Part shown: positions 13,583 to 21,317 of the stretch, one piece after another
Layout of the letters: every line of letters begins with the position of its first letter
How positions within the stretch are numbered: the stretch's first letter is position 1
IMG/VR virus record: IMGVR_UViG_3300046048_000112
Location: 1-21,317 of that record
Source of the DNA: a virus
Reading direction: 5' to 3' (one strand)
Length of the DNA stretch: 21,317 nucleotides
Notes under the pieces: model-generated
Databases searched by the model: none
What the model saw: only the letters and a program-made list of their open reading frames with translations
What the model was told of the DNA's origin: nothing
Translations under genes and position numbers: made by a program

Positions 13583-13987
13583 ATGAACCTAGATCAACTG
13601 ACTGGAAAGTATGTAGAACTGCGGGATAGGCGCTCTGTGCTGAAGAAACAGTACGAGCAAGATGATGCGTCTCTCAAGGTCATAATGGAGAAGATCGAAG
13701 ATCGACTCCGTGAGATGTTGACCGACATGGGGGCCAACAGTGCAAACACAGCGCATGGCACGGTGTACAAGACGTACAAAGAGTTTGCCAACGTAGCGGA
13801 TTGGGACATGGTTCTCAACTTCATCCGTGACAACGAACGTTGGGACATGCTCGAACGCAGGATCAGCAAGACTGCGGTCAAGGACATCATGCACCAGACC
13901 CCAGAAGGAACGTATCTTAACCCACCCCCACCGGGGGTCAACTTCTCACGCACGGAAGTCGTGCAAATTCGGAGGAAGAACACATGA
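13583..13987 (+). CDS. Coiled-coil protein of the SSB operon (134 aa)
   Basis: The ATG has AAAGGAGGTTCC upstream and is the first gene of the promoter at 13528. Residues about 1-45 form a charged coiled coil (KYVELRDRRSVLKKQYEQDD and on), then a beta-type stretch (TVYKTYKEFANVADWDMVL) and a C-terminal PPPPGVNFSRTEVVQIRRK segment. Comparable small phage proteins occur directly before SSB- or recombination-type genes, but the family is not named with confidence. Its TGA overlaps the ATG of the SSB-like gene, so they are probably made together and may interact. Confidence 0.65.
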   Translation: MNLDQLTGKYVELRDRRSVLKKQYEQDDASLKVIMEKIEDRLREMLTDMGANSANTAHGTVYKTYKEFANVADWDMVLNFIRDNERWDMLERRISKTAVKDIMHQTPEGTYLNPPPPGVNFSRTEVVQIRRKNT

Positions 13988-14949
13988 GCAAAAACGAAAT
14001 CGCATTAGTGGACATGGACAACGTACCGGCCTACCTTCGTGACCCGGGTCGCGCACGTGAGATGAACGCCGAAGCTACTGCTGGCATCAGCACCGGCTTC
14101 CCGCCCAGCATCCGCATCAAGAACGGCAAGTTCCGTTTGGTCGACGGCGCTGGCGAAGAGACCGTGCTGAAGCACACCGATCTGAAAGAGGGCATCTACC
14201 TCGACATGGTTGTGTTGCGTGCCAAGCCGGGACTGAACAAGGTGTGGTATGCCAAGCCGTACGATCCCAATGCAGAAGCGTCTGCTCCTGACTGCTTCTC
14301 CCTCGACGGTTCTCGCCCTGACCCCAGCGTGCGTGAGCCTCAGTGCGGTACCTGTGCCGCATGCCCGATGAACGCTTGGGGTTCCGGCCGCAACCAAGCA
14401 GGCGAGGCGACCAAGGGTAAGGCATGCGCCGACAACAAAATCCTTGCTGTTCTGCACAAGGGTGGCGTGTACCAGTTCAAGATTCCACCGGCATCCCTGA
14501 AGAACTGGGGTGTGTTCGTGAAGAATCTGTCGGCCCGTGACATCCCGCTCGGGGCTGTCATCGTTTACGCTTCGTTCGACGACGAAGTTGATTACTCGGT
14601 GCTGACGTTCCGCGTCGGCAACTTCATCCCCGAGACCCACATCGACCGGCTGATCAAGATCGCAGGCTCGCCCGAAGTGGAAGAGATCATCAATCCTTCT
14701 GCTCCGCCTAACCCTCCGGTCAACCAGCCCGGGGCTGACAAGGTGCCTGAGACTAAGGCCAAGCCCAAGCCTGCTCCTGCTCCTGACCCCACTGCCGATC
14801 TCTTCGGTGACGGTGACGAAGGGGAATCCAGCAAGGAGAAGGAAGAGAAGCCGAAGCGCACCACTCGCCCTGCCCCGGCCAAAAAGGACGAGGAAGACGT
14901 CAGTGATGTTCCGACCGATGCCGAGATCGCTGCAAGCCTCGGCCTCTAA
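13984..14949 (+). CDS. Probable single-stranded-DNA-binding protein with zinc site and acidic tail
   Basis: The ATG follows GGAGGAAGAAC and overlaps the previous stop. The 321-residue protein has a beta-rich core (residues about 40-220: IRIKNGKFRLVDG, LDMVVLRAKP, VYQFKIPPASLKNWGVFVK, SVLTFRVGNF). A cysteine cluster (Cys104, 121, 124, 127 and 148, including CGTCAACP) probably binds zinc. The C-terminal third is Pro/Lys-rich and then acidic, ending with alternating charges (ADLFGDGDEGESSKEKEEK, then DEEDVSDVPTDAEIAAS). This layout, core plus flexible acidic tail, is that of phage SSBs such as T7 gp2.5 and T4 gp32, and its promoter and position in a replication cluster agree. It is not a standard OB-fold SSB, so the function is inferred. 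Confidence 0.65.
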   Translation: MSKNEIALVDMDNVPAYLRDPGRAREMNAEATAGISTGFPPSIRIKNGKFRLVDGAGEETVLKHTDLKEGIYLDMVVLRAKPGLNKVWYAKPYDPNAEASAPDCFSLDGSRPDPSVREPQCGTCAACPMNAWGSGRNQAGEATKGKACADNKILAVLHKGGVYQFKIPPASLKNWGVFVKNLSARDIPLGAVIVYASFDDEVDYSVLTFRVGNFIPETHIDRLIKIAGSPEVEEIINPSAPPNPPVNQPGADKVPETKAKPKPAPAPDPTADLFGDGDEGESSKEKEEKPKRTTRPAPAKKDEEDVSDVPTDAEIAASLGL

Positions 14950-14965
14950 TACCTGATAGGCTTCT

Positions 14966-15053
14966 GGGGATTGTCCCGTTACAGGGTTCCCAGCCCTGTA
15001 GACGGGTGGACGTCCAAAGGGCGATGGTGGGTTCGAGTCCCACCCCTTCCCCG
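14966..15053 (+). ncRNA. tRNA-like structured element of unclear status
   Basis: The 88-base span closes with GGGGA (14966-14970) against TCCCC (15048-15052). It contains a textbook T arm (GTGGG TTCGAGT CCCAC, 15027-15043) and a variable-arm-like hairpin CGTCC-AAA-GGGCG (15011-15023), giving a class II tRNA length. A hairpin ACAGGG-TTCCCAG-CCCTGT (14981-14999) would give a U33-containing loop with anticodon CCC, but it is embedded in a longer 12-bp hairpin with one bulge (14975-15006), and no canonical D arm is visible. The acceptor match is only 5 bp. It may be a divergent or decayed tRNA, a tRNA-like regulatory RNA, or an attachment-site fragment of a tRNA. No gene covers 14950-15064. Confidence 0.4.
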
Positions 15054-15076
15054 GTTCCTTAGTTATGGAGAGTCCT

Positions 15077-15364
15077 ATGAATGAGCTACCATCATTTGCT
15101 TATGTGCTGAAGGTTATGGAGAACGCTGGCCTGACCCCCACGGAGATGATAAACCTCCTCCCGATCGGCCGCGCCACGTTCTACAGTTGGAAAAGAGGTC
15201 AGCCAATCGGTGACATTTTACGTTATCGGCTTACCATTGCGAGGTGCAAAGTTATAGAGCAGGCTACACTTGCTGGTAAATTACCATTGTCCGTCAACGT
15301 CCTGAGAAGTTCGAGGAGACCCGCGATAGAGAAAGCGTTGGCCGAAGCTCGTCTATCTCGTTGA
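15077..15364 (+). CDS. Small helix-turn-helix-like protein (95 aa)
   Basis: The ATG at 15077 is preferred because GGAG lies 6 bases upstream; an ATG at 15065 has no such site. Residues about 18-40 (GLTPTEMINLLPIGRATFYS, then WKRG) resemble a helix-turn-helix of the transcriptional regulator or terminase-small-subunit type, and the rest is basic with an Arg-rich tail. It lies just after the tRNA-like element and before the primase-helicase, whose promoter begins at its stop codon, so it may regulate that gene. Fold suggested only by pattern. Confidence 0.6.
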   Translation: MNELPSFAYVLKVMENAGLTPTEMINLLPIGRATFYSWKRGQPIGDILRYRLTIARCKVIEQATLAGKLPLSVNVLRSSRRPAIEKALAEARLSR

Positions 15365-15390
15365 CTCTGCGGCAATCACCATTGCATAAT
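15361..15390 (+). promoter_or_regulatory. Promoter for the primase-helicase gene
   Basis: TTGACT (15361-15366), containing the stop of the preceding gene, is 18 bases from CATAAT (15385-15390). GCAAT-CACC-ATTGC (15372-15385), a 5-bp inverted repeat with 4-base centre, lies between the boxes and may be an operator. The -10 is imperfect. Confidence 0.5.
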
Positions 15391-15433
15391 AGAACCTTCC
15401 CGCCGCACAACCTAAGAGTCAGGAGGTCTGTCT

Positions 15434-18292
15434 GTGTTGAATTTAATTCTCCCCGATATGGGGTACTACGTTGTTATGCTGTACAAAAAGGGGTCAGAGA
15501 AACCCTTCCACAAATACCACGACACGATTGAAGAAGCGACTGAATGTATTGCGAGGTATGCCGACAACGAAAACTACACGGTGTACCTCGCACAGTCAGC
15601 CTATGCAGAGAAGCGCCGCATCAAGGAAAACGTCCGAGCCATCCGCTCGTTCTGGCTGGACATAGACTGTGGCCCTAACAAGCCCTTCCCCACTCAAGGG
15701 CATGCGTTCAAGGCACTGGTCGAGTTCGTCACGAAGACAGGGCTACCCCGTCCCATCGTCGTTAACTCAGGCCACGGGCTGTATGCCCATTGGCCGCTGA
15801 CTGATGAAGTCCCTCGTCAGTCATGGGTGCAGAGTGCTAAGCTCCTCAAGAACGTGACATCTGTTTATGAGTTTGAGGCGGACTCATCGAGAACTTCCGA
15901 TGCAGCTTCAGTGCTCCGTCCTGTCGGCTCTGTCAACAGGAAGGTCAAGTGCGATGGGTGCAACGACACACTCGAAGGTGTTGGGTATGAGTGTCCTTGC
16001 GGTGGCGTGGGGGTACAGACTGCCAAGCCGGTTACTCTGATCCCCGCTGCCTATGACGCTCCGACGTCTATCGGCAACTTCACTACGTTGCTGGAGAAAG
16101 CAGCTAAGAGGGCCAACCTTACTTTTGATAAGGTAACTTCCGCCCCCAAGAAGTCCAAGGACATCAACTCAGAGTTCCAAATCTACGACAACGTGGCCCC
16201 CACGGCCGACGCTGAGATCATCGCTGACAAATGTCAGCAGATGGCCATCATCCGTCGCACCAAGGGGAATGTGTCCGAGCCGTTCTGGTACGCTGCTGTC
16301 GGCCTGCTGCGCTACACCATGCAGTCCCCGGACATTATCCACGAGTGGTCGAGTGGGCACCCGAACTACTCGGCCCATGAGACGGACGCCAAGATCAAGC
16401 AGCACGAAGAGTCAGGGGCCGGCCCGTCAACGTGTGCCTACCTCAACGACTGCAATGAGAAGGGCTGCGCTGGCTGCGTCTACAAAGATAAGATTCGTTC
16501 CCCTATCGTGCTAGGCCGAGTGCTTCGTGAGCTTGCGAACATGGCCGGCATCGAGCCACCGACACCATTTGCGAGGGCCGAGGATGGCCTGTATGTGAAG
16601 ATCGAGGATGTAGATATACGCTTCTACTCCAACGATCTCTACGTTGATTCTGTGGCGTATGACGAGAGCCTACCTGCTGAAGTTGTGGTCATCAAGCACC
16701 ACCTGCCACAGGATGGGTGGCTTGAGTTCAACATGAAGACTTCGGCGCTGACCGACACGCGCTCCGCAATGGTATCTTTGTTCGACAACCATGTCACAGT
16801 GGTCGGGCAAAAGGAGAAAAAGTTTATGGTGTCGTACATCGAGAGTTACGCTGAGAAGCTCAAGCGGGAGCGCAAGCTCAACCATCTGCTATGCCAGATG
16901 GGGTGGAAGAACATTCACGACGAGACCAAGTTCGTGCTCGGCAAGCGGATGTTCAACGAAGACGGCACGGTTACCACCGTGTCAATGGCGCACAATATTC
17001 CACAGTCAGCCAAAGCGTTTCATCCACAAGGAGAGCTTTCTGAGTGGATCAAGGCCACGCACTTCCTGTCGCTCCCCGGCATGCAGCCGCTGGCCTTTGC
17101 TTTTCTGGCCGGTGCCTTCGGTGCTCCGCTGGTCAAGTTCACAGGGTACAACGGGGCAATGGTTTCTCTGCTTGGTCCATCCGGCATAGGTAAGACACTG
17201 GTTGGTGAGTTAGCACTGAGTGTGTACGGCAAACCAAACCAACTTACGATGCACATGGAAGACACCAAGAACGCGCTGGTCGGCCGGCTTGGCATCTACG
17301 GTAGCCTCCCCTTATACATTGACGAGGTCACCAACCTCGAATCGATGGAGCTGTCCAGCCTGATCTACCGCATCACACAAGGCAGGGACAAGGTTAGGCA
17401 GGGGAGGGACGCCGTCGAGAAAGCATCCATCAATCAGTGGAACACACTAGCCCTCGTTAGTACCAACAGCTCCATCGTAGACAAACTCTCCGGCGCTAAG
17501 CTGGATGCCTCAGCAGAAGTCAACCGCATCTTCGAGATCACCATCGAGCGCAACCAACACCTCACCCGTGAAGTAGGCAAGCAGACGCACCGTGCGTTCA
17601 GCGACAACTTCGGATTGGCCGGCCAAGAATATCTGCGCTACCTCACCATGCACACATCAGAGCACAGGGAACGGCTCGATAAGGTAATCGCTCTGATCGA
17701 CAAACGCACCAACGCGCAAGCGGAGGAGCGGTTCTGGTCGACGGTGGCCGGGGTTGCCATCTATGGTGGGTCAATAGCCAAGTCGCTTGGCCTGATTGAG
17801 TTCGAGATAGCACCAATCCTTGAATGGGTTGTTGACGCAATCATCGAGATGCGCACCGGCAAGGCTGACAGCCACAATGATGCGGTCTCAATCCTCGGCC
17901 AGTTCCTTGACGAGCACGCAGCCAACGCCCTTATCGTCAAGGATGGGCGTGTCGTTCACGAGCCACGCGGTGCGCTAGTGTACAGGATAGATGTGGATAC
18001 TCAGGCGCTGCTGATAGGGCGCAAGAAGCTCAATGATTGGGTGAACAAACGGTACGGCTCTTACACCTCAGTGAAGAATGAGCTGCTTGAGAGCGGGGCA
18101 TTGCGCAGTCACAACTACCGCAAGGTTCTTGGCGCAGGTACCTCATGGTCAGGGACACAGCAGCCATGCTGGATGGTCGACTTGCAGAACCCCACGCTCG
18201 GCGTCGTCAATATGGTTTTGTCAGAGAAGATTCGCAGGCTTGACAAACTGCATAACCTCGATGATCTTGATGCGCAGGCCGTCACGCATTGA
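15434..18292 (+). CDS. Primase-helicase: AEP-like primase fused to DUF927-like ATPase
   Basis: The start is a GTG at 15434, 7 bases after a perfect AGGAGG. The 952-residue protein has an N-terminal archaeo-eukaryotic-type primase with LDID (Asp76, Asp78), SGHGLYAHW (112-120) and LRPVGSVNRK (161-170). An inserted zinc knuckle has Cys173, 176, 187 and 189. A PriCT-like linker follows, with a second Cys group (334, 340, 345, 348). The C-terminal half is a helicase-type ATPase of the DUF927 class, with Walker A GPSGIGKT (581-588) and Walker B LPLYIDE (625-631), then a sensor-like LALVSTN. It would open the origin or fork and make primers, replacing separate primase and helicase genes. The two cysteine groups could be zinc or iron-sulphur sites. 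Identity is strong, zinc sites inferred. Confidence 0.9.
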   Translation: MLNLILPDMGYYVVMLYKKGSEKPFHKYHDTIEEATECIARYADNENYTVYLAQSAYAEKRRIKENVRAIRSFWLDIDCGPNKPFPTQGHAFKALVEFVTKTGLPRPIVVNSGHGLYAHWPLTDEVPRQSWVQSAKLLKNVTSVYEFEADSSRTSDAASVLRPVGSVNRKVKCDGCNDTLEGVGYECPCGGVGVQTAKPVTLIPAAYDAPTSIGNFTTLLEKAAKRANLTFDKVTSAPKKSKDINSEFQIYDNVAPTADAEIIADKCQQMAIIRRTKGNVSEPFWYAAVGLLRYTMQSPDIIHEWSSGHPNYSAHETDAKIKQHEESGAGPSTCAYLNDCNEKGCAGCVYKDKIRSPIVLGRVLRELANMAGIEPPTPFARAEDGLYVKIEDVDIRFYSNDLYVDSVAYDESLPAEVVVIKHHLPQDGWLEFNMKTSALTDTRSAMVSLFDNHVTVVGQKEKKFMVSYIESYAEKLKRERKLNHLLCQMGWKNIHDETKFVLGKRMFNEDGTVTTVSMAHNIPQSAKAFHPQGELSEWIKATHFLSLPGMQPLAFAFLAGAFGAPLVKFTGYNGAMVSLLGPSGIGKTLVGELALSVYGKPNQLTMHMEDTKNALVGRLGIYGSLPLYIDEVTNLESMELSSLIYRITQGRDKVRQGRDAVEKASINQWNTLALVSTNSSIVDKLSGAKLDASAEVNRIFEITIERNQHLTREVGKQTHRAFSDNFGLAGQEYLRYLTMHTSEHRERLDKVIALIDKRTNAQAEERFWSTVAGVAIYGGSIAKSLGLIEFEIAPILEWVVDAIIEMRTGKADSHNDAVSILGQFLDEHAANALIVKDGRVVHEPRGALVYRIDVDTQALLIGRKKLNDWVNKRYGSYTSVKNELLESGALRSHNYRKVLGAGTSWSGTQQPCWMVDLQNPTLGVVNMVLSEKIRRLDKLHNLDDLDAQAVTH

Positions 18293-18317
18293 CACGGACG
18301 TAAACGTACGCTAAGAT
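18289..18317 (+). promoter_or_regulatory. Promoter at the end of the primase gene
   Basis: A perfect TTGACA (18289-18294), with the primase stop inside it, is 17 bases from TAAGAT (18312-18317). The only thing downstream before the terminator is about 80 bases of non-coding sequence. Confidence 0.55.
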
Positions 18318-18323
18318 ACGATC

Positions 18324-18399
18324 ACAGACAGACAGACGTTCATCGTCTATCCGCTTTAGGGCGGCACCGTTAACTCACTCCCGGTGCCGCCCATTTTTT
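18324..18399 (+). ncRNA. Candidate small RNA (about 76 nt)
   Basis: From a predicted start about 7 bases past TAAGAT, the transcript would run to the T-run of the terminator. It contains ACAGACAGACAG, a hairpin AGACG-TTCAT-CGTCT (18334-18348), and the terminator hairpin. No reading frame with a ribosome binding site is seen. It would end 2 bases past the stop of the convergent gene, so it could pair only minimally with that mRNA. Inferred from a promoter-terminator pair only; target unknown. Confidence 0.4.
18359..18399 (+). terminator. Strong intrinsic terminator
   Basis: GGGCGGCACCG (18359-18369) pairs perfectly with CGGTGCCGCCC (18382-18392) around a 12-base loop, followed by A and TTTTTT (18394-18399). 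The T-run favours the + strand; the minus strand has no T-run after the hairpin. It separates the + strand replication operon from the convergent gene. Confidence 0.9.
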
Positions 18400-21317
18400 A
18401 TTTGGGCAGGAATTTTTCCATCAGGACATCGCGCTTGGTAACAACACCTTTGTCGTTGTAGACGCGGCTCTTGATAGCACGCATCGTACTGTTCGGGTAG
18501 ACAGGGAAGCTCGGGTGCTTGGCGTTCCATGCAGCGATCTCAGCTACAGCTTCTCGCTTGGCTATGGAATCATTGTCGATGACTGCATCTGCTAGCCTGT
18601 TGTAGAGGCGCTGCTGCTGCTTGGCCACCTTGGCGCTGATGTTGGCCTTCATGCGCTCTACCTTCTTCGGCTGTACGTAGTCGTAGGGCATGATGCCCAA
18701 AGACAGCGTGATCGCATCCCACATGTCCGCCCCTTCACTCAGGCGCTTGCCGCCGGCCGTCACTACTCCATCCTTCTCAACAAAATTGAATGCGCGGATC
18801 GGGTCTTTGATCGCTTTCGGTACCATCTTCTCAAGCCCAGCCATGTACTCCCCATCCATAACCTTGTTGACCCCATCAAACAGATCACGGCCGGCCGCGT
18901 AGGATGGTCCCATCAAGCGAGCGGCGTAGTAGTCGTACAACGCAGCCCCTTCCAGATGGGCAGGGGTGAACCCCGGCTCCAGCCCGAGTGTGTCCGACGT
19001 GCCAATACGTGGCGACAGGTTCCAGCCGACACCGCCGAGGATACCGGTCTCCATCATGCGGACGACGGCGTCCGGTGTACCGTTCTCCTTCATCGCATTG
19101 TGGAACTCAGTGCGACTGTCAAAGAACTCGTCATCCTCATCATCCCCAAACGTACGGACGACGGCGTCGACTACCTCGAACATGACGCCAGCCAGCGGCA
19201 TACCCAGCGCACCGGCCAGAACACCAGAGGTGCCCATCATGTAGCTCAGTTCTTTCAGTGCCTGCGTTCTAATGGCTTTGTTTTGCCCACGCAAAGACTC
19301 GACAGCAAGGCGGCTGATCCGAGCCACCAAGCTCAGCGAGTAATACTTGAACTGTGATGCGACGCGCACGAAGGGGTGCTTGATCATGAACAGCGGCTTG
19401 GCTTCCTTGCTGTAGTCGAACATGGTGCCGGTGTTGATCTCGTGCTGGGCATAGTACAATGCCTCTGCCCAATCCTTGTGCTTCTGGTACGCGAGGTCGA
19501 AGCCAGAGATAACCGCAGTAGCCCTCGACAGTTCCTCTCCTTTGCGCATGAAGAACAAGGCGAACGGCATCATGCCCGAGTGAGCTTTGCCCTGCGCCAG
19601 CTCGATGGTCTCATTGGCGTAGGTAGTACCAACCATATTGCGTTGTAGTGCGGTGTACATCAGCAAGGCGTGGCGGTCTGATTCGCTCAGGCCGGCGACC
19701 AAGGCGTTGATCTCCCTCGGTGACATCAGGTTGTCGCCAACTTTTGCGGCCTTCCCTGCGGCAACGTCTTCTTCCGTAGCCGTAGCGTAAATACGTTCGT
19801 ACAATCCTCGGGCCACGCTGTCCTTGACGATGTTGTTCGGTCGCATGCGTGCGTCTGTAGCCATGGACATTGCCCGTCCCATCGCAGCGATAGACTTGGT
19901 CATGCCGAAGTTCGATGCCATCTTAGGCAGGGCAGTGATCCCGAGCTGACTCATTTGCACGAGGAACGTGGAGGGAGAGGACATGTACCAGATGCTGGCC
20001 AGCCGGCTAGCCGCAGCGAACGGCAACGGGACGGCCGGAGTATTACGTGAGACTTCGAGATGTTCCTTCAGGTGCGAGAGGACAGCCATCTCCATGTCAG
20101 GAGTTTCCCCCGCCTTGGCCTTGGCACGGACATAGTTCTCCATGTCAACCAGCCCCTTGTCGAGATGGAATCCATGCTGCAAGCTGGCGAGGTTCCCCGC
20201 ATGCCGAGTCATGTAGTCACTGACGGAGCGCACCATGTCGCCGTTGTAACCGGGGATGCTCCCACGTCTGACAGAGTTCTTGTAGGCTGATGTGTCCGGC
20301 AACGAGTCCATCCAAACGCTAGTCAGCATGCCCATCACTTCCTCGACCTGACGTTCGGCGGCGTTCATAGCGATCCGCCTGTCCTCGGCTGACAACTCAT
20401 CTACGGACTTACCCATCCGGCGCAGCTCGCGCTTGAAGTAGGTGTCAATCAGCGTCTTGGACTTAACCTTCATCTTGTCAAGCAGTTGCTGAGATGAGGT
20501 CCGAGTCGACGGGTCCGTCGAGTTGTAGCTGGCACGGACGTCAGTGTAGCGAGGCGTACCGTCTGCCTTCTTCATGCCCTTCAGCTCGGCCAAACGAGCG
20601 TCACGAGCGCCGATGTTCTCGAAGGCGCTCAGGTAGAACTGACCATCCCCTTTCGGGCCGGGAACAGAGGTATCTGTGGCAATGACGTAGTAGTCACCGA
20701 AGCGAGCAAGTGGGAAGTACACCCCACGCAGGCTGGCAAAGGAATCTGTCGCCTCCTTCACCATCTTCTCCCGGGTCCTGACGTCCCCGCCCTCAGTTAT
20801 CTCGTGGATTTTCTCGATGAGCGCCTTGCGTTCCTTGTTGCGCACGTCCTTGAGTTTGTCTGCAACATCAGCGAACACGGCTTTAGTCTCAGGGTCCATC
20901 CGATTGTAGGCTTCGACAGCCGCGTTGTACCCCTGCTCGAACGTCATGCCAGTGGTGCCCAGCAAACCTATCTTCCCCCACTGTTCCTCTGCTGCACGCA
21001 GACTACCAAAGTCAGTGACCCAGTCCTGCTGCTTCAGCGGCTTACGTGGATCAACCTGATGAAGCGTTGACAGTCCGGCCGCACCACTGAACGCCTCTGC
21101 GCGTTTGGTGCTCCGCCTCAGTGGCGACAACGCGAGCGTGAATGTATCTAGGATACCGTTACGGGTACCGGAGAAAGACTGCTGCCGCTCATACCATTGG
21201 CGCAACCCACTGATCTTCGCCCCGTACATGTTGACGATCTCAGGCACCGGCAGGAACTGGAGCCACGATCTGGCGGTCTGGCTCGGAACAGTCTTGGCGT
21301 TCTGCAATGTGCGCAGT
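18398..21317 (-). CDS. Large polyvalent protein, PLxRFG type (partial at N-terminus)
   Basis: The minus-strand frame is open to the right edge, so the N-terminus is beyond the window; the 969 residues counted from the TTG at 21307 are a minimum. PLARFG at about residues 199-204 is the signature of PLxRFG proteins, a domain found near the C-terminus of giant phage polyvalent proteins. The long C-terminal part resembles a large-polyvalent-protein-associated domain (LPD38 type), with helical, Ala- and Met-rich sequence and a hydrophobic stretch near SYMMGTSGVLAGALGMPLAG. Related proteins are packed in virions or injected into the host, often with enzyme domains upstream that protect phage DNA. 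The gene converges with the replication operon, as expected for a virion module transcribed separately. Domain seen from motif; virion location inferred. Confidence 0.75.
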   Translation of the reverse strand, partial: LRTLQNAKTVPSQTARSWLQFLPVPEIVNMYGAKISGLRQWYERQQSFSGTRNGILDTFTLALSPLRRSTKRAEAFSGAAGLSTLHQVDPRKPLKQQDWVTDFGSLRAAEEQWGKIGLLGTTGMTFEQGYNAAVEAYNRMDPETKAVFADVADKLKDVRNKERKALIEKIHEITEGGDVRTREKMVKEATDSFASLRGVYFPLARFGDYYVIATDTSVPGPKGDGQFYLSAFENIGARDARLAELKGMKKADGTPRYTDVRASYNSTDPSTRTSSQQLLDKMKVKSKTLIDTYFKRELRRMGKSVDELSAEDRRIAMNAAERQVEEVMGMLTSVWMDSLPDTSAYKNSVRRGSIPGYNGDMVRSVSDYMTRHAGNLASLQHGFHLDKGLVDMENYVRAKAKAGETPDMEMAVLSHLKEHLEVSRNTPAVPLPFAAASRLASIWYMSSPSTFLVQMSQLGITALPKMASNFGMTKSIAAMGRAMSMATDARMRPNNIVKDSVARGLYERIYATATEEDVAAGKAAKVGDNLMSPREINALVAGLSESDRHALLMYTALQRNMVGTTYANETIELAQGKAHSGMMPFALFFMRKGEELSRATAVISGFDLAYQKHKDWAEALYYAQHEINTGTMFDYSKEAKPLFMIKHPFVRVASQFKYYSLSLVARISRLAVESLRGQNKAIRTQALKELSYMMGTSGVLAGALGMPLAGVMFEVVDAVVRTFGDDEDDEFFDSRTEFHNAMKENGTPDAVVRMMETGILGGVGWNLSPRIGTSDTLGLEPGFTPAHLEGAALYDYYAARLMGPSYAAGRDLFDGVNKVMDGEYMAGLEKMVPKAIKDPIRAFNFVEKDGVVTAGGKRLSEGADMWDAITLSLGIMPYDYVQPKKVERMKANISAKVAKQQQRLYNRLADAVIDNDSIAKREAVAEIAAWNAKHPSFPVYPNSTMRAIKSRVYNDKGVVTKRDVLMEKFLPK

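Noticed and set aside
14005-14640. 211-codon open frame on the minus strand opposite the SSB-like gene
   Set aside because: It lies wholly inside a well-supported + strand gene with good start and motifs, has no ribosome binding site or recognisable motif, and long antisense frames are common at this base composition.
16791-17189. 132-codon frame on the + strand inside the primase-helicase gene
   Set aside because: It is out of frame with a gene having Walker A and B motifs and its sequence is Arg/Ser/Trp/Cys-rich, typical of shifted-frame noise.
18359-18392. Bidirectional terminator serving the minus-strand gene as well
   Set aside because: Read on the minus strand, the hairpin is followed by TAAAGCGG rather than a T-run, so it is probably one-way or weak in that direction.
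18956-19357. 133-codon + strand frame opposite the polyvalent gene
   Set aside because: No ribosome binding site or motif; the minus strand reads continuously for over 960 codons across it.

Overview
The window looks like part of the genome of a tailed double-stranded DNA bacteriophage, or a close prophage relative. About 18 kb on the + strand is a nearly gapless series of short and medium genes, many joined by ATGA or TGATG stop/start overlaps and preceded by strong AAGGAGG-type ribosome binding sites. It encodes a phage-type replication and recombination set. The host is probably Gram-negative, judged from the sigma70-like promoters, the Shine-Dalgarno sites and the membrane-anchored 3D-domain murein enzyme; it cannot be named from this sequence. 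No integrase, capsid, portal or terminase gene is visible.

Layout. (1) 1-4802: a cassette with a DUF3150-like protein carrying a Cys-rich N-terminal region, a DUF2201-type metallopeptidase/von Willebrand A protein, and five unrecognised proteins. A truncated reading frame at the left edge could be the tail of the MoxR-type AAA ATPase that usually accompanies this pair. (2) 4803-4906: a promoter region. (3) 4907-6687: small early-type genes, including an XRE-family regulator, a DUF5664-type dATP/dGTP diphosphohydrolase-like protein and a zinc-ribbon protein. (4) 6684-8663: a family A DNA polymerase with a 3'-5' exonuclease domain. (5) 8663-9749: a coiled-coil protein, two tiny membrane proteins and a membrane-anchored 3D-domain protein that may act on murein. 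(6) 9753-13510: a Cas4/RecB-like PD-(D/E)XK nuclease, a VRR-NUC nuclease, an SNF2-like helicase and zinc-finger accessory proteins. (7) 13511-14949: a promoter with an overlapping 9-bp inverted-repeat operator, then a coiled-coil protein and a probable single-stranded-DNA-binding protein with an acidic tail. (8) 14950-15060: a tRNA-like structured element of unclear status. (9) 15077-18292: a small HTH-like protein and a 952-residue primase-helicase. (10) 18289-18399: a promoter followed about 80 bases later by a strong intrinsic terminator, which together could make a small RNA. (11) 18398-21317, minus strand: the C-terminal part of a large PLxRFG polyvalent (virion or injected) protein, convergent with everything else.

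Working together, the primase-helicase, polymerase, SSB-like protein, SNF2 helicase and nucleases would replicate and process phage DNA. The diphosphohydrolase would adjust the dNTP pool. The MoxR/VWA-type cassette is a plausible but uncharacterised chaperone or protein-remodelling module. Most family names rest on motifs read by eye, not on database searches.
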